Source: Leptospira selangorensis (GTDB lineage Bacteria; Spirochaetota; Leptospiria; Leptospirales; Leptospiraceae). Taken from it: a stretch of 64,000 bases of DNA. Shown here in pieces: positions 61,921-64,000 of the stretch. The translations under genes and the position numbers were made by a program. How positions within the stretch are numbered: the stretch's first letter is position 1; the number at the start of each line of letters is the position of its first letter. The stretch is taken from the NCBI RefSeq assembly GCF_004769405.1, contig NZ_RQES01000001.1:124001-188000 (forward strand), read 5' to 3'. Below the pieces are notes generated by a model. It saw only the letters and a list, made by a program, of their open reading frames with translations. It made no database searches and was not told the DNA's origin.

Positions 61921-63333
61921 ATGAAAGAACATACTCTTTCGAATCGTAGCATGGCAGGTTATGCTTCCGCAGAAGTGGGGATCACTGCAGTGGAAACCAT
62001 GGCCCAGATCTATCTTCTGGATTTTTATGTTTCTATAGTTGGATTAAAACCTTCTTTATTCGGTTTGGCTATGCTTATCGCGATTTTATGGGATGCGATC
62101 AGTGATCCTATTATGGGATATATCTCGGATCGAACCGGTTTCACAAATGGAAGAAGAAGGCCCTATATTTTAATCGGTGGATTTTTGCTTGGGTTAGGGA
62201 CTACCTTTCTTTTCTCTCCTCCCGAGTTAGAAACACAGGGTCTTAAGTTTTTATATCTAGTAATCGCTTATTTTCTCACGAATACGTTTATGACAATGAT
62301 CGCAGTTCCTCATATTAGTTTGGGAGGTGAGATCAGTCATACACCTGGAGAAAGGAATAAAGTTTTCGGTTGGAGATTATTTTTTGCGAATATAGGTCTT
62401 TTAGCTGGGTTACTTCTTCCTGCGATTTGGGTTTCTTTAGGAAAAGATGGATTTAGTTCCAGGAGTTTTTCTTCCGCGAGTATTTGGGTTATATTATGCT
62501 TTGTATCTTATTTTTCTTACACTTTTACTAAGGGCAAAGATTTCCCTTACCAAAGATCCGGTCCAAAATCGAATTCTGTAGGAGAAAATATTTTATCCTT
62601 TTTGAAATCGGCCGGATTCATATTAAAAAACCGTTATTTTCTTCCTTTACTCTTTGCATTTATAGTGGCGACTGCTGCAAGAACTCTAAATTCTTCCTTA
62701 GGGCTTTTGTATTATAAGGAAAGGTTATTATTAGAAGACTCTCAAGTGGTGGTACGTATCCTTCTTCCTTTCGTATTTTTTCTTACAATATCTATTCCGC
62801 TATGGGTATATTTAGCGAAAAGATTCGGCAAAAAACTACCTGCGTTTTGGGGAAGTTTTTTGTTGGGAGTTATGACGATCATCTTGTATCCGATCTTGCC
62901 CCAAGGATCATACGAGACTCCGTTGATAGCAGCATTTTTGGGAGGAATATTTGCAGGATCCATTCTTCTTTTCGATTCCTTAGTGGCGGATGTAGTGGAT
63001 TATGATGAACTTCTCACTGGAGAAAAGAGAGAAGGTGCCTATTTCGGATTTTGGAAGATGGCGACCAAGATCATCCGTGCGATCGGTTTTGCATTTTTAG
63101 GATTTCTATTGGAAACAATCGGTTACAAAGCAGGAGCACAAACACAGGACCCTGAGCTTGGCTGGAGATTAACTTTGATATTCGGGCCTATTGTTGGAAG
63201 TTTATTCGTTCTAGCTTCTTTGATCTTTACTAGAATGGGTCTGACTTCAGAAGTTCATGCAAAAATACAGGAACTTCTATCAAGAAAAAAGAATATTCAA
63301 AAAAGAAGAAGTTCCGGCACTCCGGCCGGATAA
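61921..63333 (+). CDS. MFS transporter of the GPH (MelB-like) group
   Basis: 470 residues with about 12 membrane segments. GPH-group features: AILWDAISDPIMGYISDRTG (TM2-TM3, with the Asp pair used for cation coupling in MelB), FTNGRRRPYILIGGFLLGLG (RRRPY/W motif), a long central loop, and LFDSLVADVVDYDELLTGEKREGAYFGFW, a family signature. It is a sugar-, glycoside- or lipid-linked-compound:cation symporter candidate, but related proteins in other bacteria carry lysophospholipids; the substrate is unknown. It starts 45 bp after the racemase-like gene and may be co-transcribed. Confidence 0.9.
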   Translation: MKEHTLSNRSMAGYASAEVGITAVETMAQIYLLDFYVSIVGLKPSLFGLAMLIAILWDAISDPIMGYISDRTGFTNGRRRPYILIGGFLLGLGTTFLFSPPELETQGLKFLYLVIAYFLTNTFMTMIAVPHISLGGEISHTPGERNKVFGWRLFFANIGLLAGLLLPAIWVSLGKDGFSSRSFSSASIWVILCFVSYFSYTFTKGKDFPYQRSGPKSNSVGENILSFLKSAGFILKNRYFLPLLFAFIVATAARTLNSSLGLLYYKERLLLEDSQVVVRILLPFVFFLTISIPLWVYLAKRFGKKLPAFWGSFLLGVMTIILYPILPQGSYETPLIAAFLGGIFAGSILLFDSLVADVVDYDELLTGEKREGAYFGFWKMATKIIRAIGFAFLGFLLETIGYKAGAQTQDPELGWRLTLIFGPIVGSLFVLASLIFTRMGLTSEVHAKIQELLSRKKNIQKRRSSGTPAG

Positions 63334-63337
63334 GTCT

Positions 63338-64000
63338 TTAATACTTGTACTTCTTCTTAATTTCTTTTAAAGCGTCTTGGATATGTTTTTGTCTGACCTG
63401 AGGCCTTAGGTTCTTACGGATCGGAAGATAACTTTCCGTGGTCGCAAGGCTTTTATGACCTAAAAACTCTCTGATATCTTCTAAACTTTTACCTTCCGCC
63501 AATTGGTGGATTGCTCTACTATGTCTGAGAGTGAACAAGGTGACTTGGGCTTTGATCCCTGCATACTTTGCAAGATCCCCGACTAAACGTTCTACGTTTC
63601 TGGAAGTCAAATGAGTTCCTTGGTATTTACCCGGGAACAAATAAGAACTTTTTTCGGTTCCAACTTCCTTTTCGAACTTCTTCAAGATCTTTTGTAATTC
63701 TCCATCCATCAAAACCGTTCTGTTTTGAGTAGGGATAGGAGAGTCCACTTTGATCGACTTTTTAGAAAGATCGAATTGTCCCCATTTCAAACGAATGATC
63801 TCTCCCACTCGCAAGCCTGCATAATAGGCTAACGCGCAGAGAAGATGGGATCTAGGAGACTCAGATGCGGTCTCCAAAAGAAGTGAAATCTCTTTTTGGT
63901 TGAGGACCTTAGGGGTTTTATATTCCCTTGCAGGTCTTCTGAAGTCTTCGAATACGTTCATATCCAGAACTTCTTCAAAAAACATTTTTAAAGAACTGAT
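63338..64000 (-). CDS. Tyrosine recombinase/integrase, N-terminus cut by window edge
   Basis: The reading frame is open to base 64000 on the minus strand; the last codons upstream read ISSLKMFFEEVL, typical of the end of the SAM-like core-binding domain, so the gene continues beyond the window and an ATG at 63985 is only internal. The catalytic domain has Arg in YYAGLRVGEIIRLKWGQF, a Lys in the beta hairpin, FTLRHSRAIHQLAEG (the first His of HxxRH-type HxLRH is replaced by Phe), LGHKSLATTESY with Tyr as nucleophile, and a basic tail. It could be Xer-like or an element integrase; no att site or cargo is visible in the window. Confidence 0.88.
   Translation of the reverse strand: MSSLKMFFEEVLDMNVFEDFRRPAREYKTPKVLNQKEISLLLETASESPRSHLLCALAYYAGLRVGEIIRLKWGQFDLSKKSIKVDSPIPTQNRTVLMDGELQKILKKFEKEVGTEKSSYLFPGKYQGTHLTSRNVERLVGDLAKYAGIKAQVTLFTLRHSRAIHQLAEGKSLEDIREFLGHKSLATTESYLPIRKNLRPQVRQKHIQDALKEIKKKYKY

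Noticed and set aside
1..64000. tRNA, rRNA or CRISPR arrays
   Set aside because: No T-loop/acceptor patterns, rRNA-like stretches or regular spaced repeats were seen by eye; a dedicated search could still find a tRNA in a gap.

Overview
The window looks like a stretch of a Leptospira (spirochaete) chromosome. The support is gene content typical of that genus: a DUF1564-type protein, small Cys-rich lipoproteins, many SpoIIE-type phosphatases, 7TM/DISM-type cyclases, ECF sigma plus FecR proteins, and MetH-dependent methionine synthesis. Base composition also fits, at roughly 40% GC by eye, which is higher than I would expect for L. interrogans and suggests a saprophytic or intermediate-clade species. 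That placement is inference. No rRNA, tRNA, CRISPR array, insertion sequence or prophage was recognised. Genes are packed tightly, and several convergent pairs touch or overlap at their stop codons.

Layout. 1-8.8 kb: the end-truncated gene of a cache/HAMP sensor, a small unknown protein, a membrane fatty-acid desaturase, an exported caspase-like/ankyrin protein, a GT-C-like membrane protein, and a mutase/chaperone operon (MeaA-type ethylmalonyl-/methylmalonyl-CoA mutase plus MeaB). 8.9-18.6 kb: a membrane protein and a methyltransferase whose last 45 bp are duplicated beyond an intervening lipoprotein gene, a two-component system, a lipoprotein metallo-beta-lactamase hydrolase, a haloalkane-dehalogenase-like enzyme behind a strong promoter, an enoyl-CoA hydratase, and a FadL-type porin. 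18.7-29.9 kb: a two-gene operon of an MpaB-family oxygenase and a small membrane protein resembling Pyr4/PaxB terpene cyclases, a 1758-residue signalling hub (degenerate kinase, AAA ATPase, GAF, SpoIIE phosphatase), a sodium:solute symporter, a diguanylate cyclase and an MFS transporter.

29.9-46.2 kb is the most unusual part. It holds a structured intergenic element with a strong Shine-Dalgarno and a 17-codon mini-ORF, a patatin/GH5 glycosidase operon, an ECF sigma/FecR/HAMP-like cluster, a solitary DNA methyltransferase, a second FecR protein, and a DUF1564 gene whose start codon sits in the loop of a 13-bp hairpin. After these comes a methyl-cycle operon: ArsR-methyltransferase fusion, ahcY, ferredoxin, metH. 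A 16-bp palindrome lies just upstream of that operon. Through this region run eleven copies of a 15-bp motif, GTCGAAGWTACTACA, mostly as inverted pairs and seen nowhere else in the window. It looks like a REP/REPIN-type dispersed palindrome or a regulatory site.

46.2-64 kb: two envelope proteins, 6-phosphofructokinase opposite one of them across a 12-bp inverted repeat, a GAF-SpoIIE phosphatase, argB, two SDR oxidoreductases, an M61 peptidase paired with a Bcp peroxiredoxin, a 7TM-DISM adenylate/guanylate cyclase, a small operon of MBL-fold protein, SDR and UPF0126 channel-like protein, a PLP-fold racemase-like protein, a GPH-type transporter, and a tyrosine recombinase running off the right edge.
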